Origin: Ectobacillus polymachus | Lineage (GTDB): Bacteria; Bacillota; Bacilli; Bacillales; Bacillaceae_G | Reading direction: 5' to 3' | NCBI RefSeq assembly: GCF_048159605.1 | Contig: NZ_JBLREB010000001.1 | Coordinates: 1,240,001 to 1,304,000, forward strand | Length of the DNA stretch: 64,000 bases | Shown here: piece after piece, positions 1 through 9,221 of the stretch | How the letters are laid out: every line of letters begins with the position of its first letter | Numbering within the stretch: the stretch's first letter is position 1 | Program-made: the position numbers and the translations under genes | Notes under the pieces: model-generated | Databases searched by the model: none | What the model saw: the letters and a program-made list of their open reading frames with translations, nothing else | What the model was told of the DNA's origin: nothing

Positions 1-22
1 CTCCCTCTACTTTCTATTTTAC

Positions 23-67
23 GAGCTGACTCAAAAGGGAATCGTCTTCTCCCTATTAGGCCAGCTC
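23..67 (-). terminator. hairpin, possible terminator of the ABC-F gene
   Basis: Nested inverted repeats lie just downstream of the ABC-F stop codon: an outer GAGCTG/CAGCTC pair and an inner AGGGA/TCCCT pair. On the minus strand the inner stem is followed by TTTTG. The U-run is short, so termination is only a possibility. Confidence 0.3.
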
Positions 68-76
68 CATTCTCAA

Positions 77-1675
77 TCATTTATTTCGATAAGCCTTTAT
101 TTGTTGCAGCACGTCCTCGTATTCCCTTTCCAATGCTGCTTTTTCCTTCTCATTTGTAGCAGTGCACAATCTGCCAAGCACACAGCTAAGACGTGTTTCC
201 AGCTGCAGTAAGTGAAGTTTACGATCATCATTCTTTCTCGATTGTCCCTCTTCAAATTCATGCAAAGTTCCAATAAACTGTGTAACCTTCCCGTTTTCTA
301 ATGATAAAATCTCTTCTGCTACTCTCTCGACAAAGGTATGATCATGGGAAACGAACAAGAGCGCCCCGCCATAGTCTGTCAATACATCCTCTAGTGCTTC
401 AATTGATGCTAGGTCCAAATAATTCGTTGGTTCATCTAAAACAAGCACATTACAATCACTTAGAAACACTTTCGCAAGCGCTGCCTTCACGCGCTCTCCC
501 CCGCTCAATACATCAATTTTCTTATATACATCTTCCCTCTTAAAGAGCAGACGAGCCAAAATCGTGCGAATCCATTGCTCATTATACGAGCTTGTTTTCA
601 TCACATTTTCAAGAAGGGACATGTCCTTCTGTAATATGTTTAGATTTTGACTAAAATAGCCGATTTTCACACCGTTTGCACATTCGACTGCACCATGCCC
701 TTGTACAATCATGCGTAGTAAGGTTGATTTTCCACTTCCATTCCTTCCGATTAATGCCGTTCGTTTTTTATTTCTTACTGTGAAAGAAGTATCTTGTAAT
801 ATGCGCTTCTCGCCAAATGATTTATTCGCATTCTTCACCTGCAGGACGTATCTTGCATGTAGCTGTAAATACGATGGTATATCCATTTTCGTTTGTGGAA
901 GTTCCTTTAGCTTTTCTATTGTTTTTAGTTTATCTAATCTCGATTGGATGGATTTTGCAGCACGTTCTACACTCGCACGGTTTGATTTCTTTTTCCCCTC
1001 ATACAAATGATATTCCTTCGGGTTCATTCTAGCAGGCGGGCGACCCATCGTTTTTGCCCGTGACTCCATTTTATATTTTGCAGCTAGCAACTGTTCCCGT
1101 TTCTTTTGATATTGTTCATATTCTGCTTGATGTCGACTGCGATTTTCTTGCTTTTGCTTGACATACGGATCATAATTTCCGTTATACATTACTACCTTAC
1201 CATCTTCAATTTCCCAAATTTTTGTGGCAACCGAACGAAGCAGCCTACGATCATGTGAAATGAACACGAGTACCCCATGAAATCTAAGCAGTTCCCCTTC
1301 GAGATCAGCAATCCCTTCCATGTCTAAATTACTAGTCGGTTCATCGGCAAATAAAATGCGTGTATGGGATTCTAGAGCTGCTGCTATTTTCGCCCGTGTC
1401 CATTCTCCTCCGCTCCTATTCGCTCCTACCTGTGTATCCGAAAACTCTCGAGTCATTACACCTTCTTCTTCTAACTGAGGAATAAGAGAATGCGAACCAT
1501 ATCGTATAACCCCTGTATGATTACTAGCCAGCATGGTAAGAAGTGTTGTTTTCCCTGCTCCATTGTTTCCCACAATGCCTATCCGGTCTCCTTCATACAA
1601 TTTAGCATGAGAAAGTTGAAATAATACCCGCTCTCCAATCATTTCCTTTACGTCATTTACTTCAAGTAATAACAT
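77..1675 (-). CDS. ABC-F ATPase, ribosomal-protection type
   Basis: The 532-residue protein has two ABC cassettes and no membrane segments, which is the ABC-F layout. The first cassette has Walker A GNNGAGKT at 36-43, signature SGGE at 88-91 and Walker B ILFADEP at 107-113. A basic linker with a long helical region follows. The second cassette has GRNGSGKST, LSGGE and LVLDEPTNYLD. The first cassette is short between Walker A and signature, as in the antibiotic-resistance ABC-F proteins (VmlR, Vga, Lsa), which dislodge drugs from the peptidyl transferase centre. The start is the ATG at 1675, preceded by AGGGAGGT at good spacing. An in-frame ATG 21 codons upstream lacks a Shine-Dalgarno site. 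The drug spectrum cannot be read from the sequence. A housekeeping ABC-F role is less likely given the leader upstream. Confidence 0.85.
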   Translation of the reverse strand: MLLLEVNDVKEMIGERVLFQLSHAKLYEGDRIGIVGNNGAGKTTLLTMLASNHTGVIRYGSHSLIPQLEEEGVMTREFSDTQVGANRSGGEWTRAKIAAALESHTRILFADEPTSNLDMEGIADLEGELLRFHGVLVFISHDRRLLRSVATKIWEIEDGKVVMYNGNYDPYVKQKQENRSRHQAEYEQYQKKREQLLAAKYKMESRAKTMGRPPARMNPKEYHLYEGKKKSNRASVERAAKSIQSRLDKLKTIEKLKELPQTKMDIPSYLQLHARYVLQVKNANKSFGEKRILQDTSFTVRNKKRTALIGRNGSGKSTLLRMIVQGHGAVECANGVKIGYFSQNLNILQKDMSLLENVMKTSSYNEQWIRTILARLLFKREDVYKKIDVLSGGERVKAALAKVFLSDCNVLVLDEPTNYLDLASIEALEDVLTDYGGALLFVSHDHTFVERVAEEILSLENGKVTQFIGTLHEFEEGQSRKNDDRKLHLLQLETRLSCVLGRLCTATNEKEKAALEREYEDVLQQIKAYRNK

Positions 1676-1696
1676 AATAAAACCTCCCTGTTCACG

Positions 1697-1920
1697 TTCC
1701 AGAGAGGATAGCCATAACGAAAGAAATGTGAAAAACATATACGGAAATCGTACATATCATCACAGACTTTATTAGCATGGACACCTATAAAAGGGCAGAC
1801 CTATCCTATCTAGAACAAAAGAATAAAATATTCATTTTGATCGAAAGAAATAGGTTAGTTATCCATCGCTATAAAGTTCATCCCTTTCCATATTTTATAA
1901 TTCCATTTTATGAAATATGG
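1697..1920 (-). promoter_or_regulatory. structured 5' leader of the ABC-F gene
   Basis: No credible gene is seen between 1676 and 2201. On the minus strand, an arm at 1801-1815 can pair with an arm at 1697-1711 at 14 of 15 positions, one of them G-U. The second arm ends a few bases before the Shine-Dalgarno of the ABC-F gene. A second AT-rich hairpin (CCATATTT...AAATATGG) lies at about 1888-1920. Resistance ABC-F genes are often controlled by ribosome-mediated attenuation, so a regulatory leader is inferred. I did not find a definite leader peptide or an intrinsic terminator. Confidence 0.45.
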
Positions 1921-2201
1921 AAATATTTTTCAAGCCCTTTATCAGCGATAATTGATTTTTTCACCAAGTACTAGCTCATTTCATTCTTTGATTCGTTATA
2001 TAACTATCATTATTATAGAATCGTTATTATAATTATTTTTATATTTTAATAATCTAATAGTCCATATTTCACCTTCATTTCTATCATTACCTTTCTTTTA
2101 TAATAAAGAATTATTAAAATATCATTAAACTTTCTTAAAATAATAGAAACTGTCTTTTTTACCTGTAAAATGGATTATGTACAGAAAGGAGACAGTCATT
2201 C

Positions 2202-3443
2202 ATGAAAAGAATACATACGCTTGTGAGTTTACTTACAGCTGGAACGCTAGTCGTTTTACCTAGTTTAGCCTCTGCCGAATCGAATCAAAGCCAGCTAAAT
2301 AACATTGATTCCCAGCTGACTAGTAAACAACAAGACTTGCAAAACAAACAGCAGCAAAAGTCCCAAATTGAAACAGATATCTCATCTTTGCAAAAGAAGC
2401 TCGAGGAATTACAAACAGCCGCAACTACAAATGAACAACAATTGAATGCAACGAAAAACGATATTCAGCAAACGCAAAATCAAATTAAAGAAAAGCAAAG
2501 TCGAATTGTAGCATTAGAGGAACAAATTGCTAAACGTCAGGACCTAATTAAAAAACGCCTGCAAGCCGTACAGGAGCAACCGCGAACGGACTTGATTACC
2601 GAAGTAGTTGTGAACTCTTCTAATATTGCTGATTTAATCGAAAATTTGTATTCTGTAACACTTATCTTAAATTCTGATAATGACATTTTAAAAGCACAAG
2701 CACATGATCAACAAGAAGTAAAAGATGAGAAAGCTGCTATTGAAGGAAAGCAGAATGATTTAAAGAAGTACGAGGAAACATTGAAGCAAAAACAGCAAGA
2801 CCTTGATGCAAACAAGCAACAACAACAATCTGTCATGAATGCATTAAACGACAAATTAAAACAAACAACAGAAGATATTATGAGTACCCAAGAAGCACAA
2901 TCTTTATTAGAATCACAAAAACATGCACTCGAACAGGCCATTGCCTTGGAAAAAGCAAATGCAGCAAATAGCGCTTCCTCAACTCCAGCTGCGAACGGTT
3001 CAAGTGGTGGATCAGGAAGTGTCAGCAACAATCAGCCATCCCATATTGGTGGCTTCATAAAACCTGCTCAAGGAGTAATTTCTTCTGGGTTTGGACCACG
3101 TGACGGGGGTCAAATGCATTTTGGCGTAGACATAGCTGCTAGTGGTACAGTCCCAATTGTTGCAGCTGCTGATGGAGTAGTCATTAAATCCTATTTATCT
3201 AGCAGCTATGGGAATGTTGTCTTTCTAGCTCATAGCATCAATGGAAAAACATATACGACTGTTTATGCACATATGCAAAACCGAATGGTTTCAGAGGGAC
3301 AAGTTGTAAAACAAGGGCAACAGCTTGGTTTGATGGGTAGTACCGGGGAATCAACCGGACAGCATCTTCATTTTGAACTACATATCGGAGAGTGGAATAT
3401 GGCAAAAAGCAATGCCGTTGATCCATTGCCATATATACAATAA
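2202..3443 (+). CDS. secreted M23 (LytM) family murein endopeptidase with coiled-coil N-terminus
   Basis: The 413-residue protein begins with a Sec signal peptide (MKRIHT... ending SLASA, about 25 residues). About 230 residues of Gln/Lys/Glu-rich coiled coil follow, then a Ser/Gly/Asn linker near 255-280, and a C-terminal LytM domain. The zinc motifs are present: HFGVD (His and Asp) and HLHFE (HxH). This is the EnvC/CwlO-like arrangement of a cell-wall hydrolase or hydrolase activator, and the intact zinc ligands argue for catalysis, cutting peptide cross-links of peptidoglycan. The ATG follows AAAGGAG. The gene is transcribed alone, opposite to both neighbours, and ends in a bidirectional terminator. 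The exact physiological role (growth, separation or sporulation) is unknown. Confidence 0.9.
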   Translation: MKRIHTLVSLLTAGTLVVLPSLASAESNQSQLNNIDSQLTSKQQDLQNKQQQKSQIETDISSLQKKLEELQTAATTNEQQLNATKNDIQQTQNQIKEKQSRIVALEEQIAKRQDLIKKRLQAVQEQPRTDLITEVVVNSSNIADLIENLYSVTLILNSDNDILKAQAHDQQEVKDEKAAIEGKQNDLKKYEETLKQKQQDLDANKQQQQSVMNALNDKLKQTTEDIMSTQEAQSLLESQKHALEQAIALEKANAANSASSTPAANGSSGGSGSVSNNQPSHIGGFIKPAQGVISSGFGPRDGGQMHFGVDIAASGTVPIVAAADGVVIKSYLSSSYGNVVFLAHSINGKTYTTVYAHMQNRMVSEGQVVKQGQQLGLMGSTGESTGQHLHFELHIGEWNMAKSNAVDPLPYIQ

Positions 3444-3446
3444 TGC

Positions 3447-3476
3447 AAAAAGGGTGACGAAAAAGTCACCCTTTTT
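3447..3476. terminator. bidirectional intrinsic terminator
   Basis: A perfect 12-bp inverted repeat, AAAAAGGGTGAC, loop GAAAAA, GTCACCCTTTTT, lies between the convergent M23 gene and sirC and has U-runs in both directions. Confidence 0.9.
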
Positions 3477-4080
3477 ATATTCCCTTATCTAACTTCTGAT
3501 AAAACTGTTTTCGCTTTTCCTTATCGATTCGATACTCATCCTGCAGCACTTCTTCTAACAATTGCCGCTGCAAAGCCTTATCATTATATTTTTTTATTTT
3601 CATTCGGCATTCATATAAGAAATCAACATAGGCTTCGTAGGATTCATCATAAATCGTCGTCAAATGATCTCGAATTTTTTTTGTAAGCTTTGGGCTAGCT
3701 CCGCCGGTAGATACCGCCATAATCAATTTTCCTCTATGGAGTGCAGCTGGGAAATGACAATTCCCACGCTCGGGATCCGTTACAACGTTCACGAGCTGAT
3801 TTGAGTCTGCTTCTTCTTCCACTCGTTCATTCAAATATTTATCATTTGTCGCTGCAATAATAAGAAAGGCCGACTCAACATCGCTCCGCTCGTATTCTTT
3901 TTGCAGCCACTGCACTTTGTTTTGATCAACAAGACTTGCTAGGCGAGAGTCAAGCTCAGGACTAATAACCGTAATAGCAGCACCCTCTCTTAGTAGCGAT
4001 TGTATTTTAAAATAAGCTACCTTTCCGCCCCCTACAACACCTACTTTCTTATCTTTCATACGAATCGTAATGGGATACAC
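3475..4080 (-). CDS. sirC: precorrin-2 dehydrogenase (siroheme synthesis)
   Basis: SirC/YlnF oxidises precorrin-2 to sirohydrochlorin with NAD+, the second of three steps from uroporphyrinogen III to siroheme. The protein opens with a Rossmann fold (KVGVVGGGKVA). It also has the family's FPAAL and STGGASP segments, the latter near the active site. The chosen start is the GTG at 4080, which sits 6 nt after GGAGGTGA and gives 201 residues, normal for stand-alone SirC. A longer reading to 4125 would bury it deep in sirB. The gene overlaps the end of sirB by about 32 bp, consistent with translational coupling. It is the last gene of the sulfate/siroheme operon, and its stop lies in the terminator. 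Confidence 0.92.
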   Translation of the reverse strand: MYPITIRMKDKKVGVVGGGKVAYFKIQSLLREGAAITVISPELDSRLASLVDQNKVQWLQKEYERSDVESAFLIIAATNDKYLNERVEEEADSNQLVNVVTDPERGNCHFPAALHRGKLIMAVSTGGASPKLTKKIRDHLTTIYDESYEAYVDFLYECRMKIKKYNDKALQRQLLEEVLQDEYRIDKEKRKQFYQKLDKGI

Positions 4081-4807
4081 AAACCTCACCTCCAATTGCT
4101 TCCTCAGTACGCTGCCTGAGTACATCTACTAATCTAGGATGATAACCTAAGATTGAGCATAGCACAATATTCCTTCTACGTAACTGCTGTATTGTCTGCT
4201 CTATTCTCATCATAAGCTTACCAGTAAACAACAAATACGGAACAATAAATACCTGATTATGCTGGTTCGATAATACTCGCTCTAAGCCTTCTTGAAAACT
4301 TGGCTTGGCTGCTGCTAAATAACACACGTCTACCTTTTGGAATGGATAGGCATTCTCTACTAAAGATGCAATATGCTGCAAGTCTCTCCCTACGTCAGGA
4401 TCGCTACTGCCTCTTCCAACAAGAAGTACGATAGCATCGCGTTTGATTCTTTCTTTACCTATTCTATCTAGTAATATAGTAGGAATTTGTTCATGTACAC
4501 CAATGGGTCTCCCATAGGAAATAGAGACTTGTGGGTATCTGTTTTGCAATGCCTTTAACTCATTTGGAATGTCTTGTTTTGCATGTATTGCCGTTAGCAG
4601 TAGAACAGGAACGACAGCAATTTTCGTTGCTCCTCTTTCTATACAACGTGCAAAGCCTTCTGCAATAGAAGGATGCTCTAGCTCTAGAAAGCATATTTCT
4701 TGAAGAGACACATTCACTGCCTTCATACATTGCTTGATAAAAAGCTTAGCTTGCCTCCCAGCTTCTTTCACTCTACTTCCGTGGCATACATAAAGAACAG
4801 CTTGCAT
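4049..4807 (-). CDS. sirB: sirohydrochlorin ferrochelatase
   Basis: This SirB/YlnE (CbiX family) protein of 252 residues inserts ferrous iron into sirohydrochlorin to make siroheme. It has two related halves, as expected for CbiX-long proteins. The metal-site histidines are visible as His9 (VCHGSR) and His75 (LLTAIHAKQDIP). The second half repeats the fold (LVGRGSSDP...) without the paired histidines. The ATG at 4807 lies 1 nt after the stop of the upstream uroporphyrinogen methyltransferase, so the three siroheme genes are tightly packed. Confidence 0.92.
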   Translation of the reverse strand: MQAVLYVCHGSRVKEAGRQAKLFIKQCMKAVNVSLQEICFLELEHPSIAEGFARCIERGATKIAVVPVLLLTAIHAKQDIPNELKALQNRYPQVSISYGRPIGVHEQIPTILLDRIGKERIKRDAIVLLVGRGSSDPDVGRDLQHIASLVENAYPFQKVDVCYLAAAKPSFQEGLERVLSNQHNQVFIVPYLLFTGKLMMRIEQTIQQLRRRNIVLCSILGYHPRLVDVLRQRTEEAIGGEVCVSHYDSYER

Positions 4808-4808
4808 G

Positions 4809-5585
4809 TTATAATGCCTCGCCTATAATATTAGGCTGCGGCGGCTCTTGCATGAACCATTTGATTTTCTCACGAAAACGAACAACCTCACCAATAATAA
4901 TCATACTCGGATTTTGCACAGCTTCCTTTTGGGAAATCGTGACAATTGTTCCAAGAGTTCCAGTAATGGTTCGCTGATTGATTGTAGTCCCCCATTCAAC
5001 AATGGCAACGGGTGTATTCTCATCTTTACCATAGGCTAACAATTGGCCGCATATATAAGGAAGATTACCTACTCCCATATAAATAGCAAGTGTATCAATT
5101 CCGTTCGCTAAACTTTCCCATTTCGTTGCCTCTTCCTTCCCGCTCAGGCGATGACCGGTAACAATAGCAAAGCTAGAACCTACCTCCCTATGGGTAACTG
5201 GAATGCCTGCATAGGCAGAGGCGGCAATCCCGGCTGTAATACCTGGGACAACCTCAAACATAATCCCGTTTTTGGCAAGCACCTCTGCCTCTTCTGCCCC
5301 TCTTCCGAAGACGAATGGGTCTCCGCCCTTAAGACGGGTTACAATCTTCCCGTTTTTCGCATGCTTTACGAGACAGGCATGAATTGTTTCCTGCTGCATG
5401 GTATGATTATTCGGCAGTTTCCCACAATAAATTAAATCGGCAGTTGGCTTTGCATACGAAAGCAGTTGTTGATTTACAAGACGGTCATACAATATTACAT
5501 CCGCCTCTCGAATACACGTCATTCCTTTTACCGTAATTAAATCCGGATCGCCCGGCCCTGCTCCAACAAGATACACCTTCCCCAT
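4809..5585 (-). CDS. cobA: uroporphyrinogen-III C-methyltransferase
   Basis: This SUMT/YlnD enzyme of 258 residues methylates uroporphyrinogen III twice, using S-adenosylmethionine, to give precorrin-2. The diagnostic tetrapyrrole methylase motifs are present: GAGPGDPDLITVKG at the N-terminus, then RLKGGDPFVFGRG and PVTHREVG. It is the single-domain form; the dehydrogenase and chelatase functions are separate genes here (sirC, sirB), unlike the fused CysG of enterobacteria. A GGGAGGA Shine-Dalgarno precedes the ATG. The product feeds the siroheme needed by the sulfite reductase encoded just upstream. The neighbouring SAM-sensing riboswitch is interesting, because this enzyme consumes SAM. Confidence 0.93.
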   Translation of the reverse strand: MGKVYLVGAGPGDPDLITVKGMTCIREADVILYDRLVNQQLLSYAKPTADLIYCGKLPNNHTMQQETIHACLVKHAKNGKIVTRLKGGDPFVFGRGAEEAEVLAKNGIMFEVVPGITAGIAASAYAGIPVTHREVGSSFAIVTGHRLSGKEEATKWESLANGIDTLAIYMGVGNLPYICGQLLAYGKDENTPVAIVEWGTTINQRTITGTLGTIVTISQKEAVQNPSMIIIGEVVRFREKIKWFMQEPPQPNIIGEAL

Positions 5586-5600
5586 GTGACAATCCTCCCA

Positions 5601-5810
5601 TTAATTTTCCATTTCGTCTATTACAAATCCAGCACTTCCTCGCACCCGTTTCTTTTCATATAACGTAATATCACAAATAATTGGCAAACGCAGGAAATAT
5701 TTTTCTAGTTCAACTTCTACTGATTGAAATGCCTTTTCTTCATTTTCAGCCACAATTACAACGGGAATAACCTTATCTTCTGTTTTCACTTCAAATCGAT
5801 ACAATTCCAT
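5601..5810 (-). CDS. small protein, DUF3906-like
   Basis: The 69-residue acidic protein (MELYRFEVKTEDK...) has no signal peptide or membrane segment. It resembles the small DUF3906 proteins encoded beside sulfite/nitrite reductase genes in Bacillus; this match is from memory and not from a search. It sits 4 nt downstream of the reductase and 15 nt upstream of cobA in the same operon, so a role linked to siroheme or reductase function is possible. No catalytic motif is seen and no function is claimed. Confidence 0.75.
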   Translation of the reverse strand: MELYRFEVKTEDKVIPVVIVAENEEKAFQSVEVELEKYFLRLPIICDITLYEKKRVRGSAGFVIDEMEN

Positions 5811-5814
5811 CTTT

Positions 5815-7431
5815 TCACACCGTTACTTCTTCTAGAATTTGATTAAGCTTTTCTTGCAGTGGTTGAATCCCTACGCGGCCAATAAATTGATAAAAGGTTT
5901 CCCCCGCTTGCTTTTCGTCCTTAAAGAAAGTTAGAAAGGATAGCAATACGTCTGGCAATTCTTCCCCACTTATTTTTCCTTTAAGCTTTTCATTAAACTT
6001 CCCACCATCTATAAGCGTTCCTCCCACATACAATTCAAACGCCTCAACTAATCCTTTCTCTCCTTTCATCTTTACCCCTTGCAAGCCGATATCTGCTATT
6101 TGTCGTTGACCGCACGAATTCGGACAACCAACCATATGAATACGAACCGGGACATCAATCGTCAATTGCTCATCCAAATAAGTGGCAATGGCGCGAAGAC
6201 GGTTTTTCGTTTCTACTAATGCAAGATTACAATATTCGATTCCTGTACAAGACACCGCGTAGCCGATAAAGGATTGAGGTTTCGTTGTAATATTTTGAAA
6301 GAATGACAGCCGGGATAGCTCCTCTACCTTTTCTTTTGGTACATTAGGAATAATAAAATTTTGTGAATTACACGTTCTTACATCACCATTTCCGTACTTT
6401 CTAGCAAGTGCTGCTATTTCAAACAGTTCCTTTGTATGCAAGCGTCCTACAGGAACATGAAAGCCTGCATAATAATAACCCGCTTGCTTTTGTTCATGAA
6501 TACCATAGAAATATCCTGCGTTCCATCCTTTGGATGCATCTTCCCCTCTTGAAGGCAGAGGACCGGTATATTCAAACAGTTTTTCTTTAAATGTATCCAC
6601 TCCCCAGTCTGCAACTAAAAATTTCAACCGCGCATAATGACGTTTTTCGCGATAGCCGTAGTCACGGAAAATGGTTGTAATCGCAATCGCCACATCCTTT
6701 ACTTGTTCAGGAAGAACAAACACATCTAGTAACCTTGCTAAATAAGGACGTGCAGACAATCCCCCGCCAACCTTTACGTTAAATCCAACTACATGTTCTC
6801 CATCTAATTCCTTTGTAGCTGGAATAAAGGAAAGACAGTTTATTTCCGCATTGGATGCATTACATACATTCGCACTAATAGACAACTTATACTTACGAGG
6901 TAAATTCGAAAACTCTTCATTCATTTGGAAATACTCATATACTTCCTTTACGATAGAAGTTGTATCAAACAATTCATCCTTATCAATGCCAGCTAGTGGA
7001 TTTCCAACGATATTTCTTGTAATATCTCCGCAAGCACCAGCACTTGATAAGCCAACGCGCTTAAGGCGTTCAAATATATCCGGGATCTCCTCAATTCGTA
7101 GCCAGTGAAACTGAATTGCCTGCCTTGTTGTAATATCAATGACATCTCGGCCATAATCACGAGCTATTCCTGCTAGCGTTTCAACTTGTTCATTTGATAA
7201 AATGCCAGATGGAATATTTACACGCATCATAAAGTACCCGTCTTCTTTCGGGCGCTGTAAATACAGTCCCGCCCACTTAAAGGAATCCCATTCCTCTTTC
7301 GGTATAGAATCGAAACCGTTTTGTGCATAAAATGGAATATCATTAAAAATCTCCAAGCCATCCTTTATTAATTTCTTTTTCTCTGATGCATGTAAATTCG
7401 GACGATCCTTCCATATTTTTTCGTATGCCAT
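5815..7431 (-). CDS. ferredoxin-type siroheme sulfite/nitrite reductase
   Basis: The 538-residue protein has the siroheme/[4Fe-4S] signature of the NirA/SirA family: SCTGIEYC (Cys395, Cys401) and GCPNSC (Cys436, Cys440). The duplicated ferredoxin-like nitrite/sulfite reductase domains surround it. It catalyses six-electron reduction of sulfite to sulfide (or nitrite to ammonia). The context of cysH, cysP, sat and cysC points to sulfite. No flavoprotein subunit (CysJ) is encoded here, so ferredoxin is the likely electron donor, unlike the CysJI enzyme of B. subtilis. A GGGGGAG Shine-Dalgarno precedes the ATG. Confidence 0.88.
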   Translation of the reverse strand: MAYEKIWKDRPNLHASEKKKLIKDGLEIFNDIPFYAQNGFDSIPKEEWDSFKWAGLYLQRPKEDGYFMMRVNIPSGILSNEQVETLAGIARDYGRDVIDITTRQAIQFHWLRIEEIPDIFERLKRVGLSSAGACGDITRNIVGNPLAGIDKDELFDTTSIVKEVYEYFQMNEEFSNLPRKYKLSISANVCNASNAEINCLSFIPATKELDGEHVVGFNVKVGGGLSARPYLARLLDVFVLPEQVKDVAIAITTIFRDYGYREKRHYARLKFLVADWGVDTFKEKLFEYTGPLPSRGEDASKGWNAGYFYGIHEQKQAGYYYAGFHVPVGRLHTKELFEIAALARKYGNGDVRTCNSQNFIIPNVPKEKVEELSRLSFFQNITTKPQSFIGYAVSCTGIEYCNLALVETKNRLRAIATYLDEQLTIDVPVRIHMVGCPNSCGQRQIADIGLQGVKMKGEKGLVEAFELYVGGTLIDGGKFNEKLKGKISGEELPDVLLSFLTFFKDEKQAGETFYQFIGRVGIQPLQEKLNQILEEVTV

Positions 7432-7469
7432 CCTTTTCTCCCCCTTATTTTCTATTCATACCAACTTCG

Positions 7470-8060
7470 TTATCTTAGTAATCCTTTATCATGTAAGTAC
7501 TGAATCATCTGATCTACACATTCATCCACACTACTTTTATGCGTTTGAATTGTAATTTCTGGATTTTCTGGTTCTTCGTATGGAGAGTCAATTCCTGTGA
7601 AATGCTTTACCTCACCGCTTCTAGCCTTTTGATAGAGACCCTTTGGATCACGCTTTTCACATTCTGCTAGCGGACATTGAACGAACACTTCAATAAACTC
7701 TTCCGGTCCAAGAAGTTCCCGTACATAGTTGCGATCTTCACAAAAGGGAGAAATGAATGCCGTTAAAACAATCGTGCCGCTATCGACAAACAACTTTGCT
7801 ACTTCTCCAATACGGCGAATGTTTTCCTTGCGATCATGCTCAGAAAATCCTAAATCTTTATTAAGACCGTACCTGATGTTATCTCCGTCTAACACATAAC
7901 AGGAATGTGATTCAAATAATTTTCTAGCTAACGCATTTGCAACAGTTGATTTTCCCGATGCTGATAAGCCTGTAAACCAAAGGACGAAGCTTGAATGGCC
8001 ATTTTTCTTCCGCTGCTCCTCCCTTGTGATAGATGCTTCATGCCATGTTAAATTCTTCAT
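7470..8060 (-). CDS. cysC: adenylyl-sulfate kinase
   Basis: CysC of 196 residues phosphorylates APS to PAPS with ATP. The P-loop GLSASGKST is at residues 31-39. The APS-binding DGDNIRYGLNKDLGFS segment and the following DRKENIRRIGEV helix are intact. Length is normal for the stand-alone enzyme. A GAGGGGGAAA Shine-Dalgarno precedes the ATG at 8060, which lies 12 nt after sat. Its presence together with an Fe-S type CysH leaves open whether APS or PAPS is the substrate reduced in this organism. Confidence 0.93.
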   Translation of the reverse strand: MKNLTWHEASITREEQRKKNGHSSFVLWFTGLSASGKSTVANALARKLFESHSCYVLDGDNIRYGLNKDLGFSEHDRKENIRRIGEVAKLFVDSGTIVLTAFISPFCEDRNYVRELLGPEEFIEVFVQCPLAECEKRDPKGLYQKARSGEVKHFTGIDSPYEEPENPEITIQTHKSSVDECVDQMIQYLHDKGLLR

Positions 8061-8072
8061 CTAATTTCCCCC

Positions 8073-9221
8073 TCACCGTGAAATTTCCTCTTGCTTTATA
8101 CCGCGAATGAGTACTTCTACGACTTCCTTTCGGCTAAATGTACTCGGTGGTATTTCGCCGTTACGGAGCATAGTCCGTACCTTTGTTCCCGACAAAATAA
8201 TATGATCCTCAGATCCATGAGGACATGTTTTGGACGATGTCATCGCTTCGCATTTTGTACAGTAAAAGCTGTGCTCGAAGAAAAGCGGCGTAATACCTAG
8301 CTCTTCTTTCGTGAAATTTGCAAAAATCAATTGCGCATCATATGTTCCATAATAATTTCCAACTCCTGCGTGATCACGCCCAACAATAAAATGCGTGCAG
8401 CCGAAGTTTTTGCGAACAATAGCATGGAAAATTGCCTCGCGTGGGCCTGCATATCGCATTGCTGCTGGAAAAACAGCGAGAAATACGTGAGACTTTGGAT
8501 AATAGTTTTTCAAAAGCACTTCATAGCTCTCCATCCGAACATTAGCTGGGATATCATCCGATTTTGTTTCGCCGACTAATGGATTTAGAAACAATCCATC
8601 AACAATTTCGAGTGCTGCCTTTTGAATATATTCGTGGGCACGGTGTACCGGATTTCTTGTCTGAAAGCCAACTACCGTATTCCAGCCAAGCTCGGCAAAC
8701 TTCTGGCGGGTTTGAATGGGATCTAAGCGATAGGAAGTAAACGTGTCCTTTGGTACCTGATGAATAAGAAGGATAGACCCTCCAACATACACCGGTGAAC
8801 GTTCCATCAATTTTTTCACACCCGGATGCTCTTCATCCGTGGTTCTATAGATAAGCTCTGCTTCCTTTTGTTTATTAGGGGTGTAAATATCTTCAATTTT
8901 AATAGTTCCGTATATAACTCCATCCTTTACTAGCTTTACTTCTTCACCCACTACTAACTCTTTCGCCTTATCTGTCGATACAGGAAGTGTGATTGGGATA
9001 CTCCACACTGTCCCACTAGCTAATCGCATCGTTTCCACAACGGCGTTATAATCTGTTTCTGTTAAAAAACCAGTAAGCGGGCTATATGCTCCTGTGGCAA
9101 TTAATTCAAGATCACTAAGTGCGATAGCATCTAGTTCAACTTCCTTTTGTAAATGTGCTACGTTACAGCCTTCCTTAATACGATTAATTAATGTTCCTCC
9201 GTGGGGTACAATTTGACTCAT
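8073..9221 (-). CDS. sat: sulfate adenylyltransferase (ATP sulfurylase)
   Basis: Sat of 382 residues activates sulfate to APS with release of pyrophosphate. It has the active-site segment QTRNPVHRAH (187-196, containing the HxxH motif) and GRDHAG (281-286), with a PUA-like N-terminal domain. A CTKCEAMTSSKTCPH stretch near the C-terminus carries paired cysteines, as in other Bacillus homologues. The start codon overlaps the cysP stop in an ATGA, indicating translational coupling. Confidence 0.94.
   Translation of the reverse strand: MSQIVPHGGTLINRIKEGCNVAHLQKEVELDAIALSDLELIATGAYSPLTGFLTETDYNAVVETMRLASGTVWSIPITLPVSTDKAKELVVGEEVKLVKDGVIYGTIKIEDIYTPNKQKEAELIYRTTDEEHPGVKKLMERSPVYVGGSILLIHQVPKDTFTSYRLDPIQTRQKFAELGWNTVVGFQTRNPVHRAHEYIQKAALEIVDGLFLNPLVGETKSDDIPANVRMESYEVLLKNYYPKSHVFLAVFPAAMRYAGPREAIFHAIVRKNFGCTHFIVGRDHAGVGNYYGTYDAQLIFANFTKEELGITPLFFEHSFYCTKCEAMTSSKTCPHGSEDHIILSGTKVRTMLRNGEIPPSTFSRKEVVEVLIRGIKQEEISR

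Noticed and set aside
1777..1974. Plus-strand 65-codon frame between the ABC-F and M23 genes
   Set aside because: It has no ribosome site and lies across the hairpin-rich ABC-F leader; AT-rich composition explains the open frame.
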